From the NCBI GenBank assembly GCA_022826515.1, contig JAJDUT010000113.1:62001-126000 (forward strand): DNA of 64,000 bases. Reading direction: 5' to 3'. Positions 16,986 to 26,106 of this stretch are shown here, in pieces. The translations under genes were made by a program, and so were the position numbers. This DNA is from Candidatus Latescibacterota bacterium. Lineage in GTDB: Bacteria; Latescibacterota; UBA2968; UBA8231. How positions within the stretch are numbered: position 1 is the first letter of the stretch; every line of letters starts with the position of its first letter. Below the pieces are notes generated by a model that saw only the letters and a list, made by a program, of their open reading frames with translations, was not told where the DNA came from and made no database searches.

Positions 16986-17696
16986 ATGCCGCAAGTTCCA
17001 CTACAGATCCAAGCGCGTGAGCAGGTTGCGCTCAAAGTCCAGGCCCGCCAAGAGCAGGGCAAGGGCCCCGTGGGCCAGATGCGTCGCCTGCAGGGCCAGT
17101 TGCCTGGGGTGATCTACGGCCACAATCAGCCCGCTGAATCTTTCAAGACAGATGCCCATAGCTTGGAGCTCATCCTGAGCAAGGGCGGGCAAAACGCCAT
17201 CATCTTGATTGAGCACGAAGAGTCTGATAGAGCTCCTGAGCAGGCCCTGATTCGCGACGTCCAATACCACAAGGTGCGCGGCCATGTGCTGCACTTAGAC
17301 CTTTTGCGCATTGATCCGAGCGAGACGCTGCGCGCCAATGTTCCGATCCTGACTGAGGGGGAGCCCGAAGGGGTCCGCAACGAGGGCGGGGCTTTGCAGC
17401 AGGCGCTGACTGCAATCGAAATGGAATGCGTCGTCTCGGAAATGCCCTCCGCGATGGTGATTGACATCTCTGAGCTGGTCATCGGCGACAGCCTGCACGT
17501 GAGCGATCTCATTGACCAAGAGCCGCGCATTACCACCGACCCGGACCGCACGATTGTCAATATCTTGGCCCCGCGCTTGATCACTGAGGAGGAAGAAGCC
17601 GAGGAGATCGAAGGTGAGGAAGGCGAAGGCGAGGAAGGCGAGGAAGGCGGCGAGGGCGGTGAGGCCGGCGAAGGCGACGAGGGTGGCGAAGAGTAG
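16986..17696 (+). CDS. rplY: 50S ribosomal protein L25 (CTC-type, long form)
   Basis: A 236-residue protein beginning MPQVPLQIQAREQ at ATG 16986, with GAGGAG nine bases upstream. The N-terminal L25 domain binds 5S rRNA (KGPVGQMRRLQGQLPGVIYG), and a TL5/CTC beta domain follows (HVLHLDLLRIDPSETLRANVPI). The last 45 residues are an acidic Glu/Gly-rich tail, as found in several long L25 proteins. The start two bases before the stop-proximal pth gene gives the common rplY-pth pair. Confidence 0.95.
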   Translation: MPQVPLQIQAREQVALKVQARQEQGKGPVGQMRRLQGQLPGVIYGHNQPAESFKTDAHSLELILSKGGQNAIILIEHEESDRAPEQALIRDVQYHKVRGHVLHLDLLRIDPSETLRANVPILTEGEPEGVRNEGGALQQALTAIEMECVVSEMPSAMVIDISELVIGDSLHVSDLIDQEPRITTDPDRTIVNILAPRLITEEEEAEEIEGEEGEGEEGEEGGEGGEAGEGDEGGEE

Positions 17697-17698
17697 GT

Positions 17699-18256
17699 TT
17701 GCAAGTAGCCTTGGGTTTGGGCAATCCCGGTGCGCGCTACGCGTCAACGCGGCACAACATAGGATTTATGGTGGTGGATCACCTAGCAGCGCGCTGTGGT
17801 GTTGACTGGCAGCATCAAGCAGACATACAGGGCCAAGTCGTCCGAGTAGTGCTGGGCGGTCGGGAAGTGCTCTTGGCCAAGCCCCAAGCCTATATGAACC
17901 GCAGCGGTTCGACCGCTGCGGCCCTTTGCGCCCAATGGGAGGTGCCTCCCGAAGACGTACTGGTCATCTTCGACGACTTCCTGCTCGACTTCGGGCGTTT
18001 GCGCTTTCGCCGTGGCGGCAGCGATGGCGGACACAACGGGTTGGCTTCGGTACTCGAAGCGCTCAACACGGAAGCCGTACCGCGCCTGCGTTTAGGAATC
18101 GGCATCCCGCCCGCAGGCGCGGACGTCGTTGACTACGTACTGGATCCGTTTTCCCCAGAAGACGAGGTAGAAGACTTGATTGAGCGCGGAAATACGGCGC
18201 TCGAAGTGTACTACGCCGAAGGCATCGAGGCGGCCATGAACAAGTTCAACGGTTAA
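17699..18256 (+). CDS. pth: peptidyl-tRNA hydrolase
   Basis: A 185-residue enzyme that recycles peptidyl-tRNA. The N terminus [21 protein letters not shown] carries the catalytic His in [17 protein letters not shown] holds the substrate Asn; [18 protein letters not shown] and GGHNGL complete the active site. The start is a TTG at 17699, two bases after the rplY stop; no ATG or GTG fits the conserved N terminus. Confidence 0.96.
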   Translation: MQVALGLGNPGARYASTRHNIGFMVVDHLAARCGVDWQHQADIQGQVVRVVLGGREVLLAKPQAYMNRSGSTAAALCAQWEVPPEDVLVIFDDFLLDFGRLRFRRGGSDGGHNGLASVLEALNTEAVPRLRLGIGIPPAGADVVDYVLDPFSPEDEVEDLIERGNTALEVYYAEGIEAAMNKFNG

Positions 18257-18291
18257 AAAGCAACGTAGTCGAGGGAGGGTTACAAACGCAT

Positions 18292-20331
18292 ATGGAAATT
18301 TGGACAAGCGCAGCGCCATTCATTGGTCTGGGCGGTTTGCTTTGCTCGCTCCTGCTGTACTTTTACATCAAAAAGTCTCCGGCGGGCACTCCAGAGATGG
18401 TGGAAATCTCAGAGGCTATCCACGAGGGAGCGATGGCCTTTCTCAAACGCGAGTACACCATCCTCGCCGGGTTTATCGTCATCGTTTTCGTTCTCCTTTT
18501 TGTCTTCCTCAAAGACTATACCGCGTACGCCTTCTTGGCGGGAGCCGTTTGCTCCATTTTGGCCGGTTACACTGGCATGAAGGCGGCCTGCCACGCCAAT
18601 GTTCGCACCGCCCAAGCGGCCAACCAGCACGGCCAAGGGCCGGCGCTGAATATCGCTTTTTCAGGGGGTGCCGTGATGGGACTTGCCGTGGCTGGCTTGG
18701 GACTCTTTGGTGTTGGAGCACTGGCCAGCGCTATTGGTATCTGGGACGATATAAGCCAAGCATCTACGATCAATGGCTTCGCTATGGGGGCCTCTTCGAT
18801 TGCTCTTTTCGCGCGCGTTGGCGGCGGCATCTTCACCAAGACCGCGGACGTGGGTGCCGACTTGGTGGGCAAAGTGGAGGCGGGAATTCCCGAGGACGAT
18901 CCCCGCAATCCGGCCGTTATCGCCGACAACGTCGGCGACAATGTCGGCGATGTCGCTGGCATGGGTGCCGATATCTTTGAATCGTACGTCGGATCGGTCA
19001 TTGCTACCATTGCCATCGCCGCCACCGCGTCCGCGTCGCTGCTGGCCACTCTCGCTCCCAATATCTCCGATCCGACCGAGGCGAAACTTGCGGCAATGAG
19101 CTTCCCGCTGATCGTCATCACGATAGGTATAGTCGCGTCGCTTTTAGGCGTGTTGATGGTGCGGATACTGCAGAATTTCGATCCCGGTGCCGCCTTGCGC
19201 TACTCGACTTGGGTTGCTGCCGCACTAATGATCTTGGGTGCTTGGTGGGTCGCCGGGACAATCGGCCTATCCAATCAGCCGGTGTGGGCACTGTGCGCGG
19301 GCTGTCTGGCCGGGATCGCGATTGGCCTTTTTACCGAGTACTACACCGGCGGCAAACCCATCCGCACCATCGCTGAAACCTCCAAGACCGGCGTGGCGAC
19401 CAATATCATTTCCGGTCTGGCCATAGGCATGGAGAGCGTCGTCCTGCCGACCTTGGGGATCGTCGTCGCCATTGGCTTGGCCTTCCACTTTGCCGGGCTT
19501 TTTGGGATTGGGATCGCCGCCGTGGGCATGCTGGCCACCGTGGGTATCACCATGTCGGTTGACGCCTATGGTCCCATCGCCGACAACGCCGGCGGCATTA
19601 CCGAAATGGCGGGTTTGGGCGAAGACACGCGCAAGATCACCGATGGTCTCGACTCACTCGGCAACACGACCGCAGCTATGGGCAAAGGATTTGCCATTGG
19701 TTCGGCAGCGTTGACGGCATTGGCGCTTTTTTCGGCCTATTCCTCCGCTATTGAGACCGCAACCGGTGAGCCGATCGTCATTGACGTGACTACGCCGATT
19801 GTCGTCGGCGGGCTTTTTATCGGCGCGATGATTCCCTACCTAGCGGCCTCCATTACCATGACCTCGGTCGGCAAGGCCGCCTTCAAGATGGTCGAAGAAG
19901 TCCGGCGTCAGTTCCGCGAGATCGAGGGCCTGATGGAAGGCAAAGCCAAACCGGATACCCGGCGCTGCGTAGAGATTAGCACGACCGCGGCCCTGCGCGA
20001 AATGATTCTACCGGGTCTGCTGGCAGTGTTGGCTCCGGTCGCGGTTGGTTTCGGCCTCGGCCCCATCGCCTTGGGCGGAATGCTCGCCGGGGCGACGGTC
20101 AGCGGCGTCTTGTTGGCGCTGATGATGGCCAACAGCGGCGGGGCTTGGGACAACGCCAAAAAGTGGATCGAAGAGGGCCATTTGGGTGGCAAAGGATCTG
20201 ACCCCCACAAAGCCGCGGTCGTCGGCGATACGGTCGGCGACCCATTCAAGGACACTTCGGGGCCGTCGCTGAACATACTCATCAAGCTGATGTCGGTGAT
20301 ATCTCTCGTCCTGGCACCGCTTTTAGTCTAG
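18292..20331 (+). CDS. hppA: membrane-bound ion-pumping pyrophosphatase (K+-dependent type)
   Basis: A 679-residue protein with about 16 membrane helices. It couples pyrophosphate hydrolysis to H+ or Na+ export. The substrate motif [13 protein letters not shown] and the following [15 protein letters not shown] lie at about residues 185-225; the C-terminal [18 protein letters not shown] is also present. The potassium-dependence site reads GNTTAA (residues 457-462). Alanine here, instead of lysine, marks the K+-dependent subfamily. Whether it pumps H+ or Na+ cannot be decided by reading alone. A GGGAGGG ribosome-binding site precedes the ATG. Confidence 0.96.
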   Translation: MEIWTSAAPFIGLGGLLCSLLLYFYIKKSPAGTPEMVEISEAIHEGAMAFLKREYTILAGFIVIVFVLLFVFLKDYTAYAFLAGAVCSILAGYTGMKAACHANVRTAQAANQHGQGPALNIAFSGGAVMGLAVAGLGLFGVGALASAIGIWDDISQASTINGFAMGASSIALFARVGGGIFTKTADVGADLVGKVEAGIPEDDPRNPAVIADNVGDNVGDVAGMGADIFESYVGSVIATIAIAATASASLLATLAPNISDPTEAKLAAMSFPLIVITIGIVASLLGVLMVRILQNFDPGAALRYSTWVAAALMILGAWWVAGTIGLSNQPVWALCAGCLAGIAIGLFTEYYTGGKPIRTIAETSKTGVATNIISGLAIGMESVVLPTLGIVVAIGLAFHFAGLFGIGIAAVGMLATVGITMSVDAYGPIADNAGGITEMAGLGEDTRKITDGLDSLGNTTAAMGKGFAIGSAALTALALFSAYSSAIETATGEPIVIDVTTPIVVGGLFIGAMIPYLAASITMTSVGKAAFKMVEEVRRQFREIEGLMEGKAKPDTRRCVEISTTAALREMILPGLLAVLAPVAVGFGLGPIALGGMLAGATVSGVLLALMMANSGGAWDNAKKWIEEGHLGGKGSDPHKAAVVGDTVGDPFKDTSGPSLNILIKLMSVISLVLAPLLV

Positions 20332-20378
20332 TCGTCTGAGGGATGTGCCCCAGACCAGAACCAAGAAAGCGCAATACA

Positions 20379-20927
20379 ATGAGAAACTACGAACTCGTAT
20401 GTATCTTGGATCCCCAAGCCGGCGAGGGCCAGTACGATCAACTCGTCGAAAAATACGAGGCTCTGCTCGAGGAAAATGGCGGACAAGTCGCCCGAATCGA
20501 CAATTGGGGACTGCGGCGTTTGGCCTATACCTCGTCTAGCCTGAAGAATCGGCATCAAGGCTACTACGTGCTCTATCAGTTTTCCGTCGAGCCGACGGCG
20601 ATCGAGGGGCTAGAACAGACGCTCAAGCTCGACGAAGTGGTGCTGCGCTACCTCGTCACCGCAGTCGAAGGCGGGTTTATCCATGTGCCCGAGCTAGCCG
20701 CCGACAATTTCCTCGAAGAAGCCTTTGCCCGATCGCCCCGTGGGCCGAGGGACCGAGGTGGCCCGCATCGCGACTCCCGCGGCCCACGATCCTACGGCGG
20801 GCCCCGCGATGCGGCCTCTGAAGACAAAGCCCCTGATGCGGCGGTAAAAGAGGTCGAGGAGACAGAAGGGGAAGAGGATTCGCCAAAAGCAGAAGAGACC
20901 GTCGTCCAAGAGTCCGACGACTCTTAG
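20379..20927 (+). CDS. rpsF: 30S ribosomal protein S6 with long acidic/Arg-rich tail
   Basis: A 182-residue protein. The start is set at ATG 20379 (MRNYELVCILDPQ), the usual S6 N terminus; an upstream ATG at 20343 adds an unconserved leader. The S6 fold ends near residue 100 (LRYLVTAVE). It is followed by an Arg/Gly-rich stretch and a Glu-rich tail that is longer than in typical S6. In most bacteria rpsF is followed by ssb and/or rpsR; here a membrane-protein gene and rplI follow. Confidence 0.95.
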   Translation: MRNYELVCILDPQAGEGQYDQLVEKYEALLEENGGQVARIDNWGLRRLAYTSSSLKNRHQGYYVLYQFSVEPTAIEGLEQTLKLDEVVLRYLVTAVEGGFIHVPELAADNFLEEAFARSPRGPRDRGGPHRDSRGPRSYGGPRDAASEDKAPDAAVKEVEETEGEEDSPKAEETVVQESDDS

Positions 20928-20942
20928 AGTCGGCGTGCGCCG

Positions 20943-21755
20943 ATGTTGATTCTGCTGGGTATAGCGCTGGCGGTCGCTTCGCTTTTGGCTAGTCTGCGCT
21001 ATGGCTCGCGTGGCTCCCTACCCTTGATCGGCCTGCTTTGCTTGGGCACCGTCATGCTGCTAGGTGCCATGTTGGGGCTAGTGCCCATTATGGGATTGCT
21101 CGCCGTTTTGCAAATAGAGCGTCAGCAGACCTATGGTCGCGTCATGGCCATGGCCTGCACGCCGCCGGCTGGCTTGTGTTTCTGGCAGTTGATCCAGGCG
21201 CGCGATGGCGCACATCGCCAAGAGCAAGCCGCTGCCATCTTGGAGCAGTTTCAAGCCTTGGGGATGGCTGTAGAGGGAAGCGGCCAGACGCTAAGCGCGA
21301 TGATTGACGCGGTTTTGCGAGTGCAGCCAGCCATCGAGATGGCGACCCTGCTTTTGATTTTTATCGTGGCGTATCGGTTGAGCGAGGGCTTGGCCTTGCG
21401 GCTGGGGCTGTCGCTGCCTGCTCCCCTGCCGCTAACTTTGTGGCGGCCTTGGGAAGAGTTGATCTGGGTATTGATCGCGGCCTTGGGTCTAAGTCTTTTG
21501 AGCGATGGATTGCTGGCCGATTTAGGCCTCAATTTGATCGTGTTTATGGGAATTATCTACGCAGTGCAAGGATTGGCTGTCTTGCGCTTTTTCGCCCAGC
21601 GCCAACGGGTGCCGCCTTTGGTCGAGTTGTTGTTTTACGTAGGGCTTTTCTTTGTCGCGGGCTTGGCGGTTCTGCTCTTGGCGGGCTTGGGGCTTTTGGA
21701 TACGTGGTTCGATTGGCGGCGTTTGCGCCCAGCCCCCACAGAGGAAGAAGCGTAA
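20943..21755 (+). CDS. DUF2232/YybS-like membrane protein
   Basis: A 270-residue protein with about eight hydrophobic helices. The sequence is consistent with the DUF2232 (YybS) family, which is often encoded between rpsF/rpsR and rplI. A soluble loop at about residues 75-110 separates two helix groups, and a second one includes PAPLPLTLWRPWEELIW. It starts 15 bases after rpsF. Function is unknown. Assignment rests on topology and gene neighbourhood rather than on a strong motif. Confidence 0.75.
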   Translation: MLILLGIALAVASLLASLRYGSRGSLPLIGLLCLGTVMLLGAMLGLVPIMGLLAVLQIERQQTYGRVMAMACTPPAGLCFWQLIQARDGAHRQEQAAAILEQFQALGMAVEGSGQTLSAMIDAVLRVQPAIEMATLLLIFIVAYRLSEGLALRLGLSLPAPLPLTLWRPWEELIWVLIAALGLSLLSDGLLADLGLNLIVFMGIIYAVQGLAVLRFFAQRQRVPPLVELLFYVGLFFVAGLAVLLLAGLGLLDTWFDWRRLRPAPTEEEA

Positions 21756-21799
21756 GGCCCAAACAACATCGCCATTTTCTACGAAGTGGAGGACAAGTC

Positions 21800-22243
21800 G
21801 TGAAAGTAATTCTATTAAAGGACATTGAATCCTTGGGTTCGGCCGGCGAGGTCGTGGAGGTAAAGAACGGGTATGGTCGCAACTTCCTGATCCCTCGCAA
21901 TGAGGCCCTGATCGCCAGCGCCGCCAACATGGCTCAATTTGAGTCCAGGCGCAAACAGCAAGAGACCTTGGCCGAGCGCGACCGCCGCGCCGCCGAGGCC
22001 CTCGCCAAGAAGCTGGAAGCGGAATCGATCACCGCGCAGGTCAAGGTCGGCGAGGAGGATCGCCTCTTCGGTTCGGTGACCGCCCAAAACGTCGCCGAAT
22101 TGCTCGACGAAAAGGGCTACGAGATAGATCGCCGCGCCATTCATCTCGAAGACCCCATCCGCGAATTGGGTGTTTACAATGTCGAAGTGCGCCTCCACCC
22201 GGAGGTAGCAACAGCGGTCAAGCTCTGGGTCGTCAAGGAATAG
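21800..22243 (+). CDS. rplI: 50S ribosomal protein L9
   Basis: A 147-residue protein starting at GTG 21800 with a clear GGAGGAC ribosome-binding site. The N-terminal domain has VILLKDIESLG and the L9 signature KNGYGRNFLIPRNEAL. A long connecting helix (FESRRKQQETLAERDRRAAE) leads to the C-terminal RNA-binding domain (DRLFGSVTAQNVAELL ... LGVYNVEVRLHPEV). A longer open frame from 21440 is an artefact overlapping the DUF2232-like gene. Confidence 0.96.
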   Translation: MKVILLKDIESLGSAGEVVEVKNGYGRNFLIPRNEALIASAANMAQFESRRKQQETLAERDRRAAEALAKKLEAESITAQVKVGEEDRLFGSVTAQNVAELLDEKGYEIDRRAIHLEDPIRELGVYNVEVRLHPEVATAVKLWVVKE

Positions 22244-22281
22244 CGCGAGGCTAGGCACCCCCTCCTCAACGGAGGTAATTC

Positions 22282-23211
22282 ATGCCAAGCAGGGTCTTGC
22301 TCCTTTGCTGGATGTGTGCGGCGGCCAGTGGTTGCGCCCTAGAGCTTTCGGAAGGGCCCTTCGCGCGCGTCGAGCAGGAAGTATGGCGCACCGTAAATAG
22401 AAGCCACCGGGGTGCCGATGGCGTCTTAGTGCAGGCAGCCTTGCACACCTTCGCCTACGAAATTGCCCACGCCTATGCGCGGGCTGAGCGCGAGGACTTG
22501 GGGCAAGAGCAGCTCGAATTTCGCCTCAAACAGCTACTCTACTCCTACGTCGATGGCACCTATCCGACCGAAGACGGCACGGACATCAACAGCCTTTACT
22601 TTCAGTATCTTATCTACGTAAATCCGTCCTTTGATGTGCGCAATCCCCTGCAAAAACGCGCCTTCGACATCTGGAGGGCCGAATACATCCGCCGGGTCGT
22701 CGATGCCATCTACGATCCCAAGTTTCCCATCCTGCGCGACCGGTATGACGACCGTTGGGGCTTGACGCTCTACAGTCGTTTGGTCTTTACCGTTTATCTG
22801 TCGAGCGGAGAGTCTCAGCTCAAGCCCTATATTGCCGATATTGGTGCGCGCACGTTCTTGGTCAATCAGCAAGGTGTGCGCTTCCAGCCCAGCGGGACGT
22901 TTAATTTTTATCCTTACGAGAGCGACCGGCCCGAAGGGGAGGTGCTCGACGGCAAGACCTACTACCGAGTCTTTTTTCCCAATCGCAAAAGCGACGACAA
23001 GACGCCTATTGTCCGGCGCGACGACGCCTATATCGAGTTGCAGATTGAAAACTTGGGCGACGTCCCATTGCGAACCCTGCGCTGGGAACTACCGCTTGAG
23101 TATCCAGAAATGCCCGCGCGACGCTTGCCGACAGAAGCCGAGGTGGCCGAACGCAAAGCGGCCGAGCGGGCCGAGCGCAAGGCGCGGGCCGAAGCAGCGC
23201 GGACCAAGTAA
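22282..23211 (+). CDS. lipoprotein of unknown function
   Basis: A 309-residue protein with a lipoprotein signal (LLLCWMCAAASGC; Cys at about residue 18) and a GGAGGT ribosome-binding site. The mature part is mostly hydrophilic with mixed helices and strands. A C-terminal Lys/Glu/Ala/Arg-rich coiled-coil tail runs from about residue 285 (EVAERKAAERAERKARAEAA). I do not recognise the family. It sits just after rplI and just before tRNA-Sec on the same strand. Attachment to the outer or inner membrane from the periplasmic side is likely. Confidence 0.8.
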   Translation: MPSRVLLLCWMCAAASGCALELSEGPFARVEQEVWRTVNRSHRGADGVLVQAALHTFAYEIAHAYARAEREDLGQEQLEFRLKQLLYSYVDGTYPTEDGTDINSLYFQYLIYVNPSFDVRNPLQKRAFDIWRAEYIRRVVDAIYDPKFPILRDRYDDRWGLTLYSRLVFTVYLSSGESQLKPYIADIGARTFLVNQQGVRFQPSGTFNFYPYESDRPEGEVLDGKTYYRVFFPNRKSDDKTPIVRRDDAYIELQIENLGDVPLRTLRWELPLEYPEMPARRLPTEAEVAERKAAERAERKARAEAARTK

Positions 23212-23244
23212 CATTGGGAAGTCATTCTATATTGAGGACTTTGC

Positions 23245-23343
23245 GGGAGCGGATGCGTGCCTGGTGGCTGCCCCGGACTTCAAATCCGTTGCGGCGTAGC
23301 GAGAGTTGCGCTGGGTGGGTTCGATTCCCACACGTTCCCGCCA
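23245..23343 (+). tRNA. selC: tRNA-Sec (anticodon TCA, selC)
   Basis: The anticodon arm CGGACTTCAAATCCG carries TCA, and its loop and stem resemble the E. coli selC arm. A long variable arm follows (about 22 bases, with AGCG/CGCT pairing), then the T arm GTGGG-TTCGATT-CCCAC. The acceptor arms GGGAGCG and CGTTCCC pair over seven positions with one G-T pair; the eighth pair expected in bacterial tRNA-Sec would be G-A. Discriminator G and encoded CCA close it. The D arm pairs imperfectly when read by eye. No selA, selB or selD gene is in this window. Confidence 0.9.
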
Positions 23344-23379
23344 AATTTTAATAGCCATTAAAGATAGCGAGTGCCACGG

Positions 23380-26028
23380 ATGAAAAGGACTTTGGCAGCG
23401 GTAGCGTTGTTGATGGCGGCGTTGGCGTGGGCGCAGGACACAGCGGTGGCACCGAGTGTATCCGGGACAATTCCGACAGACCGTCCGAGCGAGAACATCG
23501 CCCTCGGAGTGAGCTACACGCTGGAGCCGGGGCCGAACTACGGGCTTTGCACGGACCCCGGGGACGCCGAGCAACTGACGGACGGGGTGTACACGGACGG
23601 TTATTTCTGGGCGCAGCTATCGACCGTGGGCTGGCAGGAAAAGACGCCTTCGATCCTGACGCTGGACCTGGGCGCGGTGCAGCCGATACGGGGGGTCTCG
23701 TTCAGTACGGCGGGGGGATTTGCGGACGTGAGGTGGCCCCTGACCATCCGCATCCTCACGGCGGGTGAAGACGGGAAATTCCATGAGATTGGGGACCTGG
23801 TAGAGTTGAGCGCGCAACAGCACGGCCCGCTCGTGCCGAAGAAGGCGAGCGATGCCATGTGGGCCCGGGAAGGCATGCGTTTCACGGATGCGGAGATATA
23901 TGACCATTTCGACCGCCACCGAGACCGGTACCCGCAAAAAGAGGTCACGCCCGAACTGCGCCAGCAGATCCTCCAAGATCTCAACGAACAGCGCACTGCC
24001 CAGTACGGGACGTATCGGTACTGGACGGACCGGCTGAGGACGCACGGCCGCTATGTCAGCCTAATCGTGTGGAACGAGCCGTATACCTTCGTGGACGAGA
24101 TCGAGGTTTGGGCGGGAGAGCCGGAGTGGGTGAATGAGCCGTTGCCGGGGCCGGCCATCCCGGACCTGAAGGCGTACGCGGGTCGGCTCGCAATCCAGAA
24201 AGGGATCCGGACGCGCTTGGTGCGGGACATTGAGGCCCTGAGAGAGGCGGCGGTGGAGAAGGGTGTTCCGCTGCAGACGCGGAATGAGGTTCTCGGCGAA
24301 CTGGCGGCGGTAGAAGAGGAGTTGGGGCCGGCCACGGCCTTCGGGGATGATTTCCAAGCGGTGCTACCGCTGAATCCATGGCACGAACGGGTGTTGCGCA
24401 CGCAGGCGTGGCTCTGGCGCGCCAAAGGCTTGGAGCCGCTCACGTTCTGGTCTCCGAACCTGTGGGATCCGCTTCACCTCGTCGGCATGCCCGACACAGC
24501 GGCGGAATTGGCCGTCGAGGTGCACCTGATGCGCAGGGAGTACCGCGCCGCGGCGTTCAATGTGAGCAACAGCAGTGACGAGCCGATGCAGGTAGCGTTC
24601 CGCTTGAGCGGGCTGCCCGGCGGCGACAATCCCGAGTATGTGACCGTTCACGAGGTGGCTTGGACCGACACGCGGACTGGGGTGCCGGTGGCGGCGGCCC
24701 TGCCGGAGGTTGCGGCCGAGAACGATCGGTATTCGGTCTCCGTGCCCTCGGGCATGACTCGGCAGGTGTGGCTGACCTTCCATCCGGTGGACGTGGAGCC
24801 GGGCACCTACGAGGGCGAGGTCGTCGTGGCGTCGGTATTCGGGGGCAAGCGGTTTCCGCTGCACATGCACCTGTATCCCTTGGACTTTCCGGAAGAGCAG
24901 TCGCTTCACTTGGGCGGCTGGGATTATACGGACCGGGTGGGTCACTTCCCCCTGCTGACGGAGCAGAACCGATCGGCGATTATCGAGCACCTGCGCGAAC
25001 ATCTCGTCGACTCGCCGTGGGCCCTCAAACTGGCGCTGCCGCGAGGCTCGCACGATGCGCAGGGGGCGATGACGGCACCGCCCTCCACCGACTACTTCGA
25101 TGCTTGGATCGAGTTGTGGCCGGATGCGGCCCAGTACCTCGTGTTCGCAAAAGTGGGCGACCATTTCGAGTCGTGGCTCATGGGCACGCCAGAATTTACG
25201 ACCGCGGTGAAGGCGTGGGTGACGTTCTGGGCGGAGTATATCGTGGCGAAGGGATTGCAGCCGGAACAATTCGCGCTGCTGTTGGTGGATGAGCCTGACG
25301 AGCCGTGGATGGACGAGCGCATTCTGGCGTGGGCGAAGGCCATCCGCGCAGCGGACACGGGCGTCCGCATCTGGGAGGATACGAACCACCGGGACATGGA
25401 GCGGGCGAACCAGGAGATGATCGATGCGTGCCACGTGTTGTGCCCCAACTACGCAGCCTTCCTGAGACAGGGCCAGGACTACCGCGACTACTACGTGCAG
25501 AAGCGCGATCAGGGGATTGGGTTGGAGTTCTACGCGGCGTGGACGGGTCGGGTCTTCGATCCGTACGCCGGCCGACTCATGGCGTGGACGAGCTGGCGCT
25601 ATGGAGCGACGGCCATCTACATGTGGTCGCTGACCGATACGGGCGGAGCGTCATCGTGGAACGAGTATCTCACCTTCAAGACTCCGTACTCGCCACTGTT
25701 CATCGCCGAGGACTCGGTGACGGCCGGCAAACACCTCGAAGCGGCGCGGGAAGGGGTGCAGGACTACGAGTACTTCGCCATGTTGGACCGGGCGATCCAA
25801 AAGGCGTCCGCGCAGGGGAGGACGGACCCGGCGGTGGAGGAGGCCCGTCGGTTGTTGGAAAGCCTGCCGGCCCGTGTCTGTGATGCGGCGGGCCACGGAG
25901 ACGCGACCGGTCCGAACCAGCCGCTGGGCGGCTTTCACTGGCTGAACGAGACAGTGGACCGCACGCTGGCGGACAAGGCGCGGATTCAGGTGTTGGAGAC
26001 CTTGACGGCGCTGGTTGAGCACCGCTGA
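23380..26028 (+). CDS. secreted GH123/DUF4091-like glycoside hydrolase
   Basis: An 882-residue protein. The start is at ATG 23380, giving a signal peptide (MKRTLAAVALLMAALAWAQ). Residues about 40-260 look like a discoidin-type (F5/8 C) binding domain interrupted by a helical insert (LTLDLGAVQPIRGVSFST ... VDEIEVWAG). A helical linker follows, then a beta-sandwich, then a TIM-barrel-like region with LLVDEPDEPW, which matches the Asp-Glu pair of GH123-type enzymes. The fold and DE pair suggest removal of N-acetylhexosamine from glycans, but substrate is not proved. A mild ribosome-binding site precedes it. It heads the plus-strand exoprotein locus, close after tRNA-Sec. Confidence 0.8.
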   Translation: MKRTLAAVALLMAALAWAQDTAVAPSVSGTIPTDRPSENIALGVSYTLEPGPNYGLCTDPGDAEQLTDGVYTDGYFWAQLSTVGWQEKTPSILTLDLGAVQPIRGVSFSTAGGFADVRWPLTIRILTAGEDGKFHEIGDLVELSAQQHGPLVPKKASDAMWAREGMRFTDAEIYDHFDRHRDRYPQKEVTPELRQQILQDLNEQRTAQYGTYRYWTDRLRTHGRYVSLIVWNEPYTFVDEIEVWAGEPEWVNEPLPGPAIPDLKAYAGRLAIQKGIRTRLVRDIEALREAAVEKGVPLQTRNEVLGELAAVEEELGPATAFGDDFQAVLPLNPWHERVLRTQAWLWRAKGLEPLTFWSPNLWDPLHLVGMPDTAAELAVEVHLMRREYRAAAFNVSNSSDEPMQVAFRLSGLPGGDNPEYVTVHEVAWTDTRTGVPVAAALPEVAAENDRYSVSVPSGMTRQVWLTFHPVDVEPGTYEGEVVVASVFGGKRFPLHMHLYPLDFPEEQSLHLGGWDYTDRVGHFPLLTEQNRSAIIEHLREHLVDSPWALKLALPRGSHDAQGAMTAPPSTDYFDAWIELWPDAAQYLVFAKVGDHFESWLMGTPEFTTAVKAWVTFWAEYIVAKGLQPEQFALLLVDEPDEPWMDERILAWAKAIRAADTGVRIWEDTNHRDMERANQEMIDACHVLCPNYAAFLRQGQDYRDYYVQKRDQGIGLEFYAAWTGRVFDPYAGRLMAWTSWRYGATAIYMWSLTDTGGASSWNEYLTFKTPYSPLFIAEDSVTAGKHLEAAREGVQDYEYFAMLDRAIQKASAQGRTDPAVEEARRLLESLPARVCDAAGHGDATGPNQPLGGFHWLNETVDRTLADKARIQVLETLTALVEHR

Positions 26029-26106
26029 CCATGCCTTGTCGCGCACAATCGCTGCCGCCGCCGTCGCTGCCCTGCGCAGACGCGGTCGCCTGAAGCGGAT
26101 GGACCT

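Noticed and set aside
21440..21799. An N-terminal extension of rplI
   Set aside because: It overlaps the DUF2232-like gene; GTG 21800 has a strong Shine-Dalgarno and gives the usual L9 N terminus.
23371..23379. GTG at 23371 as start of the GH123-like gene
   Set aside because: ATG 23380 is three codons later and begins a clean signal peptide.
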